From NCBI GenBank assembly GCA_963575745.1, contig CAUYUJ010003447.1:207040-246927 (forward strand): a stretch of 39,888 nt of DNA, read 5' to 3'. Shown here piece after piece: positions 25,701-33,240 of the stretch. Source of the DNA: Prorocentrum cordatum (Eukaryota > Sar > Dinophyceae > Prorocentrales > Prorocentraceae). A model generated the notes under the pieces. The model was not told where the DNA came from. It saw only the letters and a list, made by a program, of their open reading frames with translations, and did not search any database. Position 1 is the first letter of the stretch. The number at the start of each line of letters is the position of its first letter. A program made the position numbers and the translations under genes.

Positions 25701-27034
25701 TCCTTAGCAGGGTGTTCGAGCAGCTCCAGAGCTCGGAGCCCCGCGAGGTGCTGTACAAGTTCTACGACGTGTCGCGTGCCCATTTCTACGGGCACGTGCA
25801 GAGGCGTCTCTGGGTGGAGCTTCCGCCCGAGGAGCGCCAGGACGAGGAGGAGCCACTCGTCGGACTTCTCCTTCGCACGATGTACGGCACGATGGATGCG
25901 AGCCAGGTCTGGCAGGGTGACTACGTCGAGCTGCTCAAGTCCGTCGAGTTCCTGCAAGGGAAGTCGAGTCCCGCCATCCTGTGGCACCCAGGGCGTGACA
26001 TCGCCCTCGAGGTGCATGGCGACGACTTCGGCGTGCTGATGTATGCAGACGACGAGGCCTGGTTTGACGAGCTGTTGAAGAAGTACGACTACAAGGTCAC
26101 GGGCCGCCTATCCTCGGCGGCCGAAGGGGTCCAGAGCACGGTCTACCTGAACCGCGTGCTCATCTGGGATCCCGCTGCAGGTGAGGCACGCATCGAGTCT
26201 GACGTCCGCCACGTGGACATGATCCTTCGGGACCTGCACCTGTGCGACGCCAAGCCGGTGCAGACGCCTGCGGTCAAGAAGAGTGTGACCGAGATGATCG
26301 AAGCCTCGCAGTCCCAGACGCTCGATGACGCGCAGTCCAAGCTCTACCGATCGCTGGTCATGCGTGCAAGCTACATCGGGCAGGACAGGCCGGACCTCAG
26401 CTACATAGCGTCTTCTCTGGCCAAGTCCATGAAGACTCCACGTGAGTCGGACATGACGGACCTGAAGCGCCTTGGGAGATACCTCAAGCAGGCCACGGCA
26501 GGCTCACTGGTATTCAAGCTGCAGGAGGCTCCCAAGCGCATCGAGATCTTCGTAGACGCTGACTGGGCTGGCGAGGCTACCACCAGGAAATCACGCAGTG
26601 GCATGATGCTCATGCTCGGCTCTCATCTTGTGAAGCACGCTTCCACGCAGCAGACCACGGTGGCGTTGTCTTCTGGGGAGTCCGAGTACTACGCGATGCT
26701 GAAGGGTGCAAGTCACGCTTTGGGGCTCCAGTCTATGCTCCAAGACTTCGGCGTGCAGCACCTAGAGATGCCACTACTGCGCAGCGACAGCGTGGCGGCC
26801 GAGGGCATCGCCACGCGGCAGGGCCTTGGCGCGGTCCGCCACATCGACACTAGATTCTTGTGGCTGCAGGACCAGGTCAAGGCAGGCAAAGTGGAGATCA
26901 AGCACGTGCCGGGACTCCAGAACCCGGCAGATGCATTCACGAAGGCTCTGGATCAGACACATCTGAGACGGCATTTTGAGGCTATGGGCTTTAAGGTGCG
27001 CGACGAGGGCAGCCGGCTCCATCGCACTGTCTAG
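22691..27034 (+). CDS. pol: Pol polyprotein: integrase, MTase-like segment, reverse transcriptase, RNase H
   Basis: This open frame of 1,447 codons ends at TAG 27032-27034. The first codon given is GTG and the first in-frame ATG is at 23021, inside the integrase core. The frame is therefore the continuation of gag-pro and not a separately started gene. In order it shows: an integrase HHCC finger (H70, H75, C82, C85); integrase core acids D112, D177 and E214 or E216; a second Cys/His motif (C411, C414, H427, C431); a low-complexity Ala/Gly/Pro-rich linker near 440-620; a methyltransferase-like block at 651-860; reverse transcriptase at about 911-1180 with D1026 and HGDD at 1109-1112; and RNase H from about 1283 with D1289, E1330 and D1366. 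NPADAFTKAL near the C-terminus matches the Copia family ending. No internal stop interrupts it. Confidence 0.93.
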   Translation: MPGRRRVASPSPAGLAVRPGGGGVVAGSPGPAPPTDLDVGQEEEQQAPEVAPARVARRGRAPTQAEREQHLASGHAVYRSWCEECARAAGLGAPHARRPEDRDDADPVVSMDFAFVGETVPGVEDDGSIPILVVTDRKYGMKGATAVTDKTASDFVVKWLVGFLKHLGHRRVVLKSDGEASICAIKNAVMVGVGQHVECIPQESPKGEHKSNGEVEASVKEVKKVIRANFFSMQKSFGFEVSPGHPIVRWLPQFAADSISKFRLGVDGMSAEQRRCGRPWRKFAAEFGERVQYRPLGVGDERSTLAPKMLMGHFVGYHSRTGALLVMTQSGVVRAQGFKRLHRAQAWSPEKPGSWGKLAGLPWEVSPAVLLAQPMGPIIVTRDTQEDHDTVVRRRYVLKKDIERFGATPGCPGCADLMARGSARVAHSQECRDRIEAELMKDSAGQRRLAEHHLRASAREAQAEESAAQPAPQPGAAAASSGGGAAAVPGADVAMAGPRASAPATPQAASRKRAASVSAEERRPPQLRDGPRGLKRAGSEPDLHGQMIVDGGSSSSAGPASAAVSAGLAQPAPSPEGARGGGDMEDLAGPAARAGSSMDVGAFDEVKGKIYKEILALVSATDLIGDNVMSIEELKEVSALLTEINGVDLAEVYSPERFKEKALGMGLTAGLAADLYTGWDLLREDHRRAVMKKLLEEDPLLTVTSPPCTVFSKLRKLSNFKRDEGIVASEVLEGETHLEFSMKVCESRHQRGALFLHEHPWGASSWSRPCVQRVKELPGVYFVRGPMCRWSLHARGPDGREAFVRKETGWLTNSQVLADILAGECRCQSIGGEPYRHVHLIGDRRARRAQVYPPRLVRAILRGLREELRLRESLSDLAGFTAGPSPHAEDMDQEAEAFVDDVRGGFLDPLKVKEARAEELEWCRSRGVWKKVPRREMEAEGGRAIDTRWIDTNKGDLERPLYRSRLVAREMKVRRRAEGLLPPQQDLFSGTPPLEAFKALVSLFLSRVFEQLQSSEPREVLYKFYDVSRAHFYGHVQRRLWVELPPEERQDEEEPLVGLLLRTMYGTMDASQVWQGDYVELLKSVEFLQGKSSPAILWHPGRDIALEVHGDDFGVLMYADDEAWFDELLKKYDYKVTGRLSSAAEGVQSTVYLNRVLIWDPAAGEARIESDVRHVDMILRDLHLCDAKPVQTPAVKKSVTEMIEASQSQTLDDAQSKLYRSLVMRASYIGQDRPDLSYIASSLAKSMKTPRESDMTDLKRLGRYLKQATAGSLVFKLQEAPKRIEIFVDADWAGEATTRKSRSGMMLMLGSHLVKHASTQQTTVALSSGESEYYAMLKGASHALGLQSMLQDFGVQHLEMPLLRSDSVAAEGIATRQGLGAVRHIDTRFLWLQDQVKAGKVEIKHVPGLQNPADAFTKALDQTHLRRHFEAMGFKVRDEGSRLHRTV
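22898..23600 (+). other. Integrase: compact HHCC finger and catalytic core
   Basis: The N-terminal zinc finger reads H70-x4-H75-x6-C82-x2-C85, with only six residues between the second His and first Cys. Canonical Copia integrases have about 28-30 residues there. The catalytic core shows D112 in VSMDFAF, D177 in LKSDGE, and E214 or E216 in KSNGEVEAS, an RNase-H-fold D,D-x(36-38)-E arrangement. This enzyme would insert the cDNA into the host chromosome and generate the 5-bp duplication. The short finger looks like a lineage trait because the surrounding frame is intact. Confidence 0.85.
23921..23983 (+). other. Second Cys/His zinc-binding motif in Pol
   Basis: CPGC at residues 411-414 is followed by AHSQEC at 426-431, giving C-x2-C-x12-H-x3-C, then a basic helix (RDRIEAEL). 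It lies after the integrase core and before the low-complexity linker. The spacing suits one zinc ion and might bind nucleic acid. Its function is unknown, and it is not part of the textbook Copia domain set. Confidence 0.6.
24641..25290 (+). other. Cytosine-methyltransferase-like block between integrase and RT
   Basis: Pol residues 651-860 carry EVYSP (651-655, motif I-like), ADLYTGWDL (673-681), SPPCTVFS (705-712, Cys at 708) and FLHEHPWGASSW (about 755-766). The order and spacing recall C5-cytosine DNA methyltransferases: a cofactor loop, the PC loop with the catalytic Cys in motif IV, then motif VI. Differences are that PPCQ is PPCT, ENV is replaced by HEHP, and a long target-recognition region is missing. 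It could be an active short enzyme, a degenerate methyltransferase or a distant Rossmann-fold relative. Carriage of cytosine methyltransferases by dinoflagellate retrotransposons has been reported; whether this block belongs to that group cannot be decided here. Confidence 0.55.
25421..26230 (+). other. Reverse transcriptase domain
   Basis: The domain starts near Pol residue 911 with an N-terminal helix (EELEWCRSRGVWKKVPR). It continues with RAIDTRWIDTNK, the palm Asp D1026 in FYDVSRAHFYG, GLLLRTMYGTMDASQVW, and HGDD at 1109-1112 with acids D1111 and D1112. The usual Copia box is YVDD, so HGDD is a variant with both metal-binding Asp kept. DVSRAHF replaces the usual DVKTAFL. All three catalytic acids are present, so activity is plausible. 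Confidence 0.88.
26540..26960 (+). other. RNase H domain
   Basis: The region shows FVDADWAG (D1289), ALSSGESEYYAM (E1330), LRSDSVAA (D1366) and RHIDTRFLWLQD, in the order typical of Copia RNase H. NPADAFTKAL follows. This domain removes the RNA template during reverse transcription and leaves the purine-tract primer at 27247-27254. Confidence 0.9.
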
Positions 27035-27254
27035 GGTGTGTGTGTGGCGCCAGGCAGATGCATGAGTTTTCTTTTCTTTCTTTTCTTTTCCACGGACCTA
27101 GATGTCCCGCACTGAGGCGGGAGTTGCGGACGATGTGCATTGAGAAGTGGTCGGCCGTGCACGGACCTGGCGGGCGAGAGGCCTGCAGACACGCGCGGCA
27201 CCGACGCCGCGGGAGTGGGGCTTTGGCCCGCTGTCCGCTGCGTCCGAGAGGGGG
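27035..27254 (+). other. 3' untranslated region and polypurine tract of the retrotransposon
   Basis: The 220 bases after the pol stop contain a pyrimidine-rich run at 27066-27090 (T and C only). They end in the purine run GAGAGGGG at 27247-27254, directly against the 3' LTR. That run is the expected primer for plus-strand DNA synthesis. Confidence 0.8.
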
Positions 27255-27343
27255 TGTTTCCCTTCACGTGCACAATCAGTGGTATCTGTTCTTATCGATA
27301 TCGTTTGACGTCCGCAGCTCATTTGTGTCAAAGGAGCGTTGCA
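27255..27343 (+). repeat. 3' LTR (89 bp)
   Basis: This is an exact copy of 20452-27343's left end (20452-20540), ending in CA at 27343. It is followed at once by GGAGG, the same five bases that precede the 5' LTR. The polyadenylation region should lie within or just after it, but no AATAAA is present. Confidence 0.95.
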
Positions 27344-27348
27344 GGAGG
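27344..27348. repeat. Target-site duplication, right (GGAGG)
   Basis: This is the right-hand copy of the five bases at 20447-20451. It is the start of the GGA tract that runs to about 27396. Confidence 0.7.
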
Positions 27349-27396
27349 AGGTGGAGGAGGAGAAGGAGGAGGAGGAGGAGGAGGAGGAGGGGAGGA
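27349..27396 (+). repeat. GGA microsatellite, right flank of the retrotransposon
   Basis: This is the continuation of the tract seen left of the element at 20438-20451, split by the insertion. Confidence 0.9.
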
Positions 27397-27608
27397 CGGG
27401 GGCAAGGACGAGTTGATGAAGGATGCGTGATCATGGAGTAGGAGGCGGACGGAGGTGTCTGCAGAGGCAGGCTGATTGGGTGTTTTTTTACGCCGAGGGG
27501 TGGGCCGTCCACCTGGTGACGACAAAGCTGCTGACCATCGCCGCATGGGACGCCTTCGCGTGCGACGGTGCTGGACTTTCGCTCGACCAGGCGCGCTGCC
27601 GAGGAGTA

Positions 27609-27778
27609 CAGTCACGTCGCATAGTGATGGTGAGCAACTTTCCCAGGCTACCCTTGCATCCTTGCCCGTTCGGACCATCCTTGGCGACTTTCGCTGGCCA
27701 ACCCCGCTCCCAAACGCCAACATTGCCCTTCAAGGCCCTTGCATCCTTACTGCGCGTCCTTAATATGCGATTTGACCG
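27609..27778. mobile_element. Diverged relative of the CAGTCAAAAACCC element
   Basis: The left CAGTCACGTCGCATA is matched by TATGCGATTTGACCG at the right. It shares GGCTACCCTTGCATCC and TACTGCGCGTCCTTAATA with the 17721 element. TA precedes the left end. The right flank is TG, so the target duplication is eroded or absent. Confidence 0.55.
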
Positions 27779-27824
27779 TGGGAGGAGCAGGAGCACGAGC
27801 AGGAGCGAGCAGGAGGAACAGGGT

Positions 27825-27860
27825 GGAGGAGGAGGAGGAGGAGGAGGAGGAGGAGGAGGG
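27825..27860 (+). repeat. GGA microsatellite
   Basis: About twelve GGA units after a GAGCAG/GAGCGA purine-rich lead. Confidence 0.93.
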
Positions 27861-28129
27861 CCAGAGCAGACCCAATGGGCATTGACGCTGTTGCAATGCA
27901 CACCCTCCTTCTAAATTCCCTCGTGGGTCCATCGAGGGTTTGTTTTCTGTGCGGGAGGTGTCTCATTGGAAGACAAACGTCTGATAATCTTAAATCATAC
28001 AAAAGCACGTTTTTTGAATTTCAACGCCCCGACTCAACGCGACTGCTGCGTCCTGACAGTCCTAATACACCTTGTCGGAACACTGTTTACCACCGCGGAT
28101 GATCCTTACGGTTGCGTCTTGGCAATACG

Positions 28130-28490
28130 AAGCCGTGCCAGAACAGAAAGCTTGAAATTTCGACCCTACGAGTCCCTGAACTTGTTGCAGATTTCGAGAA
28201 CCAATGTTCGCGGCGCCAGGGCGAGAGCCACCTGTAAGCTTCTGCAAACCTTCAAAACGAGTGTGCGCCGTGCCAGGGCGAGAGCTACATTTTGAAACGA
28301 GACTTTCCTCCACACTCGAAGCTGCTGCAGACTTTCAATACGAAAGTGCGCGACGCTAAAGCGAGAGCCACGTGTTTTAAACGAACCGCCTCCCATCCTT
28401 GAAACTGTTGCAATGTTTGAGACGACTGTACGGGGCGCTGAGGCGAGAGCCACATCTTGAAAACGAACAGCCCTCCACCTATTTGAAATG
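28130..28490 (+). repeat. Degenerate tandem repeat, about 80-bp unit
   Basis: GCGAGAGCCAC or a close variant recurs at 28221, 28280, 28361 and 28443. Between copies lie TGTTGCAGACTTTCAA-like and CGAAACCCTCCACACTTGAA-like segments in fixed order. The intervals are 59, 81 and 82 bp. Open frames across it are repeat translations. Confidence 0.7.
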
Positions 28491-28605
28491 TTTGCAAATG
28501 TTGCTTACGCCCGGCCCGCCCTACCAACACGTCTGGGGGTGCGGCAGGGCTGGAGTTAGTTATAAGGAAGATTAATGGAATCAAACAAGTCGTAGGAAGG
28601 GATGA

Positions 28606-28700
28606 CGAGGAGGAAGGAGGAGGAAGGAGGAGGAGGAGGAGGAGGAGGAGGAGGAGGAAGAGGAGGAGGAGGAGGAGGAGGAGGAGGAGAAGGAAGAGCG
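28606..28700 (+). repeat. GGA microsatellite
   Basis: GGA repeats with GAAGGA interruptions. Confidence 0.95.
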
Positions 28701-28784
28701 AAGGCGCAGCAGCGGGGAGGAGGGAACATGATGAGGAGCATGGGTTGAGGAGGAGGAGGGGTCAGGGGGGAATGCAGGAGCCAG

Positions 28785-28871
28785 GAGAAGGAGGAGGAGG
28801 AGGAGGAGGAGGAGGAGGAGGAGGAGGAGGAGGAGGAGGAGGAGGGGCAGAGGAGGGGCAGGAGGAGGACG
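28785..28871 (+). repeat. GGA microsatellite
   Basis: Long uninterrupted GGA run. Confidence 0.95.
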
Positions 28872-29010
28872 AGCAGGGAAGGAGCTTCCTGCACACTCTC
28901 CCCCTGTGGGACGCGGCGCAGGCGTGGGCAAAGTCCACGGCTCCGGGGAAGCACCAGGGGCGGATCAGCTCATGGGGGGATGCATCGACCCCCAAGCGCT
29001 TATTTATCTC

Positions 29011-29163
29011 AGGAGGGAAAAAACACACGGACACAATTCATCGTCGATTCCCTTGAAAAGATGGGAAATTACGGGAAGTGGGGGGGATGACAAAAACCTC
29101 GGAAATACGGGAAAATATGGTGAATCCTGTTATTTGTATGTATTTTTGTGTGTGTGTGTGTGG
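29011..29163 (+). repeat. 155-bp ATATGGG repeat, copy 4 of 6
   Basis: GGAGGGAAAAAACACACGG, TTCATCGTCGATTCCC, AAAGATGGGAAATTACGGG, GGGGGGGATGACAAAAACC, AAATACGGGAAAATATGGTG and TATTTTTGTGTGTGTG. The terminal CCTGGGGCCCC box is lost. Stretch 29164-29567 shows no gene. Confidence 0.85.
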
Positions 29164-29567
29164 TTCTCAGGGTTCCTTCAGAATGGCCAACAACGTCCCG
29201 GTAGCCCGCGCTGCCCAGGAACGCGGGAGTTTGTCATCGGGGGTCTGCCGCCGATCTAGCGGCGATGCATCGAGCTCCATGTTCCTCCCCCTTGAGTGGG
29301 TCCCCCCCTATCGTTCCCCTTCCGTTGGACCGCAGACGCGAGGAGGGACCGCGAGGACCCAGGCGCTCCCTCGCCTTGTGGACGGGAGCAGCGACGGCAG
29401 GCTGTTGTTTCCAAACCTCGGGGGTCTCTGGGCCCCTCGCACCAGCGGCCCCGGGCCCCCAGGTTGGCTCGGCAGGAGAAGCCGGTCCCAGGGCAGGGGT
29501 CGAGGCGTTGGGGGATTCGGTGATGGCACCGCGTGCTGAGTCCGTGGGGATTCAGGGAGGAGACTGG

Positions 29568-29831
29568 GGAGGAAGAGGAGGAGGAAGAGGTAGGAGGAAG
29601 GAGGAGGAGGAGGAGGAGGAGGAGGAAGAGGAGGAGGAGGAAGGAGGAGGAGGAGGAGGAGGAGGAGGGAGGGAGGGGGAGGGGGAGGAGGAGGAGGAGG
29701 AGGAGGAGGAGGAGGAGGAGAGGAGAGGAGGAGGAGGAGGAGGAGGAGGAGGAGGAGGAGAAGGACGAGGAGGAGGAGGTGTAGGAGGAAGAGGAGGGGG
29801 AGGAGGAGGAGGAGGAGGAGGAGGAGGAGGA
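29568..29831 (+). repeat. GGA microsatellite block, about 260 bp
   Basis: Near-continuous GGA/GAA/GGG triplets. It is the longest GGA block in the right half. Confidence 0.96.
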
Positions 29832-30369
29832 ATAGGGATCAGGAAGAGGTGAGTGATGAGGCACGGGGAATGGAGATGAAAAGGAGCCGTGCAAGAGTCA
29901 TTTTCTATGCCCGCCGGGGCTTCCCAACTGTTCCGCACTGTCTCCGCACCTTCTCGTCCCTGTTGCTCTGTCTAAGTGGTAAGAGTTTAAGGTGTTCTTC
30001 GTGCACGCAAATCGTACTAAGGTACTCTTATCGCCGTCCGACGTCTCAGACGCTACGAGCCCCGTCGCTCAGAGTTAGATCAACGCCTAAGGAGGACGAG
30101 GATGAGAAAGAAGAGAGGGGAGGAGAAGGAGGTGGAAGGAGAGAACGATCAAGACGCAGACAGGACAGCGCGGCGGCGGAGATTCATGATGAGGGATTCT
30201 CCGGATTGTTCAACAAGCACGATCCCCGTGCCAATCCGTCCGACGGCCCGTTCCAGCCCCCCAGTGCGCGCTGAACACGCTCCCTCACACGCGGTTCAAC
30301 CCGCCCTTCCTCAGCGCGAGGTCTGGCCCGCTTGTGCCCCCCACGCGATCCCCTGCCCCACGCTGCAGG
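29832..30369. other. Stretch without recognisable gene
   Basis: Mixed composition. Short open frames have no domain. Nothing further is seen. Confidence 0.5.
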
Positions 30370-30504
30370 CCAGCCACAACTGGGGGAGCTGTGGTCCTTA
30401 CCCCCCTGGGGGACCCATCGATTTCGACACCCCTCTCGAGAGATCGTCGATGCGACGGGTTCCCCCAGGGGTGTAAGGACCACAGCTCCCCCAGTTATGG
30501 CTGG
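30370..30504. mobile_element. Short foldback element (135 bp) with about 50-bp arms
   Basis: CCAGCCACAACTGGGGGAGC, then TGTGGTCCTTACCCCCCTGG, on the left pairs with CCAGGGGTGTAAGGACCACA and GCTCCCCCAGTTATGGCTGG on the right. Only about five mismatches occur in 50 bp, around a 35-bp centre. No target duplication could be fixed by eye. Confidence 0.8.
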
Positions 30505-30821
30505 TCGGCGCTGATTGAGCAACTCGGCGTGAGCACACACGGACAGGCCCTTCTCACTGGGACTGGGCACTGCGGGATGGCAACGTGGAAGCGGTTCCGC
30601 AGCCGCAGCCGCCCCGCGAGGGCGGCCGCGACACATTTTTCGCGGCCCGCCCGCGAAATGCTCCGGGGGCGGGGCCCGCGCGGCGGGGACAGCAGTGCAC
30701 TGCTGCCGTCGCCCCCGCTTCCCCAGCAGGGTGCGTTCCGCTCCGATCGATCCGGCTCGGTGTCCATGCCGGCCAGCTCGATCCGATTAGATCCTGGTGA
30801 TCCGATGCGTTGTCGTGTATA

Positions 30822-30997
30822 CAGTCGGCGCCCTGAAGAAGGAACCCTTTTCGTTGGGGAGGGGCTCCGCGTTCCTTAAGTGTTTCACAGCTTGCCTCAG
30901 GCTTTCCTTAGGTTTCCGACAGGAAATCGAAGGTTAACTTCTGGAAACATGGGGCCTCGTCTCTTATTTAGGGTTCCTTAGGTCAACGCCCCGACTG
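30822..30997. mobile_element. Tc1/mariner-like MITE, 176 bp, copy 2
   Basis: The same length, ends and interior as 14315-14490. It starts CAGTCGGCGC and ends GCCCCGACTG, with TA at 30820-30821 and 30998-30999. Its host sequence differs from that of copy 1, which supports independent insertion. Confidence 0.85.
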
Positions 30998-31718
30998 TAT
31001 GCTGGCACGGCCGATCTGACTCGATGTCGACACCTCGCCGATGCAGCCCCATCCGATGCACGCTCCGCTTGGATTCGACATCCCGATTCGACGCTTACTG
31101 ACCCTGCCCCAGAGCCTCCGGCCTCGTGATCCTCGCGCCCGGGCGCCCCCGAAAAGGGCCCTCGCCTTCGACGGATCGGGGGAGCTGGCATCTCTTCCTT
31201 GGCGCAGGGTGGCGGAAGTAGAAATCTGTTTTTTTCAAGAGAGAGGGAGAGAGAGAGAGAGGGAGAGGGAGAGGGAATGTTTTGGGGGTTCAGGGCTTCT
31301 GGATCCCGCCGTGTAGCCTGCTCGTAGATCCTCGATCGCCTTCCCTCCCTCTCCTCACTTCCTCTCCTCCCTTCCTCCCTCCCCAGTCGGCTCCCCTTGA
31401 GCACCTTCTGATCTGGCAGTGTGCTGGGCGATAGAAGGACAGGCTCTTCGTGGACGCGAGCCAGAGTTCCCTGCTTTTGGCGGCACGCGCACTGGCTGGC
31501 ACAACGTTCGGGGATTGTAACAGGTCTCCCTGGCCCAAGGTCTCCCCAGCTTTTCGCTCAGTTTTAGAGCCTGCCTCCCCATGGCAGTCCTGGGGACGCC
31601 TGTGCCCAGGGGCGCCTACGGCGACACCCGAGCTTTGGGGCCCACCCCTCCCAGACGTAGCGCCCGCCGCAAATGGGGAACGGCAGGGGGAGCGGCTTAG
31701 GAAGTGAAGCATCAACTT
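30998..31718. other. Stretch with GATCCGATGC-type words and a GA repeat
   Basis: No gene is supported. A GA/GGGA tract lies at about 31240-31275. The words GATGC and CGATTCGA recur here as at 15480-15720 and 30770-30810, perhaps from an eroded repeat. Confidence 0.5.
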
Positions 31719-31726
31719 TGAATCTA

Positions 31727-31753
31727 CGATGCATCGCCGACAGATCGGCGATG
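31727..31753. repeat. Perfect palindrome TGCATCGCCGA / TCGGCGATGCA
   Basis: Eleven-base arms around a four-base loop (CAGA). The core GATGCATCGCCGA or a close form also occurs at 33316, 37564 and, partially, at 29264. Confidence 0.8.
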
Positions 31754-31989
31754 CACCCCCCGACAGCGAGACCGCACGGCCATGGGCGGGGTGGGCCGTC
31801 GGGACCTCGCCGGGCTCCCCGGGGATCTTGGGGACGCCTGGGGCCAGGGACTCCTCTGGCAACACCCGAACTCTGCGCACTGGGGCGCAATCCATCGGGG
31901 CCAGGACCATGCTTGCTATCCTACGCTATGTTCGCCCTCCGCTTCGTGGCAAATGGCTCCGCCCCAACGCAGCGTGTGCATGTATAACA

Positions 31990-32197
31990 TTCGGCGGCGA
32001 GCCTGGGGGGAAGTGAGAAGGAAAAAAAGCTTTCTCAGAAGGCTCGGAAGTCCCCAGGCCTTCGGAGAAGCTCTCTAAGCCTTCCCCGAAGACAAGGAAA
32101 CCTCTCAGAAGGCGCGAGAAACTTCTGTGAAGTTTTGCCGCCTTCTGAGAAGGCCTTCTCCTTCTCACTCACTTCCCCCCCCTCGCTCGCCGCCGAA
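31990..32197. mobile_element. TTCGGCGGCGAGC foldback element (208 bp)
   Basis: The left TTCGGCGGCGAGCCTGGGGG, then AAGTGAGAAGG and TTTCTCAGAAGGC, pairs with GCCTTCTGAGAAGGCC, CCTTCTCACTCACTTCCC and CTCGCCGCCGAA on the right, arms of about 55 bp. The interior repeats AGAAGGC and CTTCGG words. It is the shorter relative of 13181-13740. Confidence 0.8.
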
Positions 32198-32648
32198 AAA
32201 ACATGGTCAATACCTGTCGCCCGGAGAGCCGGTCAGGCAGTGTGGCACAGCATACAGTACACGCTGTCCAGTGGCGCTTGTGCAAAAAAAGTCCCCATCG
32301 GACGTGGTCCAGATGCCTTGGCGTATCTGCGCGCGGCGCCCACGCCCCCCGAGCTCGCCCGCCCCTGGCGCTCTTCCCTTCCCCGGGGCGGGCGGCGCCA
32401 GGTGCGGGAGTACGTCCTCGGCACAGGAGCCGGAGCCCCGGCGGGGCCTGCGCTCCTTGCGCACGGTGGAGGGGGCCTGGGGCGCGGCGTGTCTTCGCGG
32501 CCTCCCGATGGTGTTTCCGCACCTGCGATGGTTGCGTCCGGAAGCAGAGCATGGGAGCCTTGTATGTTTTGGCAGTGCCATCTTTAGAGTGCACTGGCGT
32601 CGACTAGCGTCTGATGGTATGGGAGATTTCGTTGAGGTGATGATAGCC

Positions 32649-32649
<1 letters not shown>
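32198..32649. other. Stretch without recognisable gene
   Basis: GC-rich, with overlapping open frames on both strands and no domain. Confidence 0.5.
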
Positions 32650-32712
<63 letters not shown>

Positions 32713-32941
32713 GGATGAGGATGAGGATGAGGATGAGGATGAGGATGAGGATGATGAGGAGGAGGAGGAGGAGGATGATGATGATGATGACGATGACGAT
32801 GGTGATGGTGATGGTGATGGTGACGGTGATGGTGATGGTGATGATGGTGACGATGGTGACGATGGTGACGATGATGCTGATGATGCTGACGACGATGACG
32901 ATGACGATGACGATGATGATGCTGATGATGATGACGACGAT

Positions 32942-32982
<41 letters not shown>

Positions 32983-32995
32983 TGATGATGACGAC

Positions 32996-33041
<46 letters not shown>

Positions 33042-33145
33042 GTGACGATGACGATGACGATGATGATGATAATGACGACGATGACGACGATGATGATGCT
33101 GATGATGACGATGACGTTGACGATGACGATGACGATGACGACGAC

Positions 33146-33184
<39 letters not shown>

Positions 33185-33198
33185 AATGCTGATGATGG

Positions 33199-33236
<38 letters not shown>

Positions 33237-33240
33237 TGAT
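32650..33240 (+). repeat. GAT microsatellite, about 590 bp
   Basis: GAT repeats with ordered variants: GAGGAT at 32711-32755, GGTGAT at 32800-32860, GACGAT afterwards, then pure GAT to the end. The local homogeneity of variants shows repeated expansion of sub-blocks. Frames on both strands remain open (poly-Met/Thr, poly-Ser, poly-His). Confidence 0.97.

Larger units (their letters stand above)
20452..27343 (+). mobile_element. Ty1/Copia LTR retrotransposon, complete, very short LTRs
   Basis: A complete LTR retrotransposon of 6,892 bp. The sequence shows identical 89-bp direct repeats at both ends (start TG, end CA), GGAGG immediately outside each LTR, a primer-binding site at 20541, and a purine tract ending at 27254. 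Between them lie gag, protease, integrase, reverse transcriptase and RNase H. Integrase upstream of reverse transcriptase is the Ty1/Copia order. The identical LTRs imply a recent insertion, although 89 bp gives little resolution. The element sits inside a GGA microsatellite, which continues on both sides. Coding capacity is nearly intact, but two compensating frame changes near the protease/integrase junction interrupt it. Replication would be through an RNA intermediate in cytoplasmic particles; that is family knowledge. Confidence 0.95.

Noticed and set aside
23021-27034. Separate pol gene starting at the ATG at 23021
   Set aside because: That ATG lies inside the integrase core (the Met before D112). 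Starting there would remove the zinc finger, which is clearly encoded upstream in the same frame.
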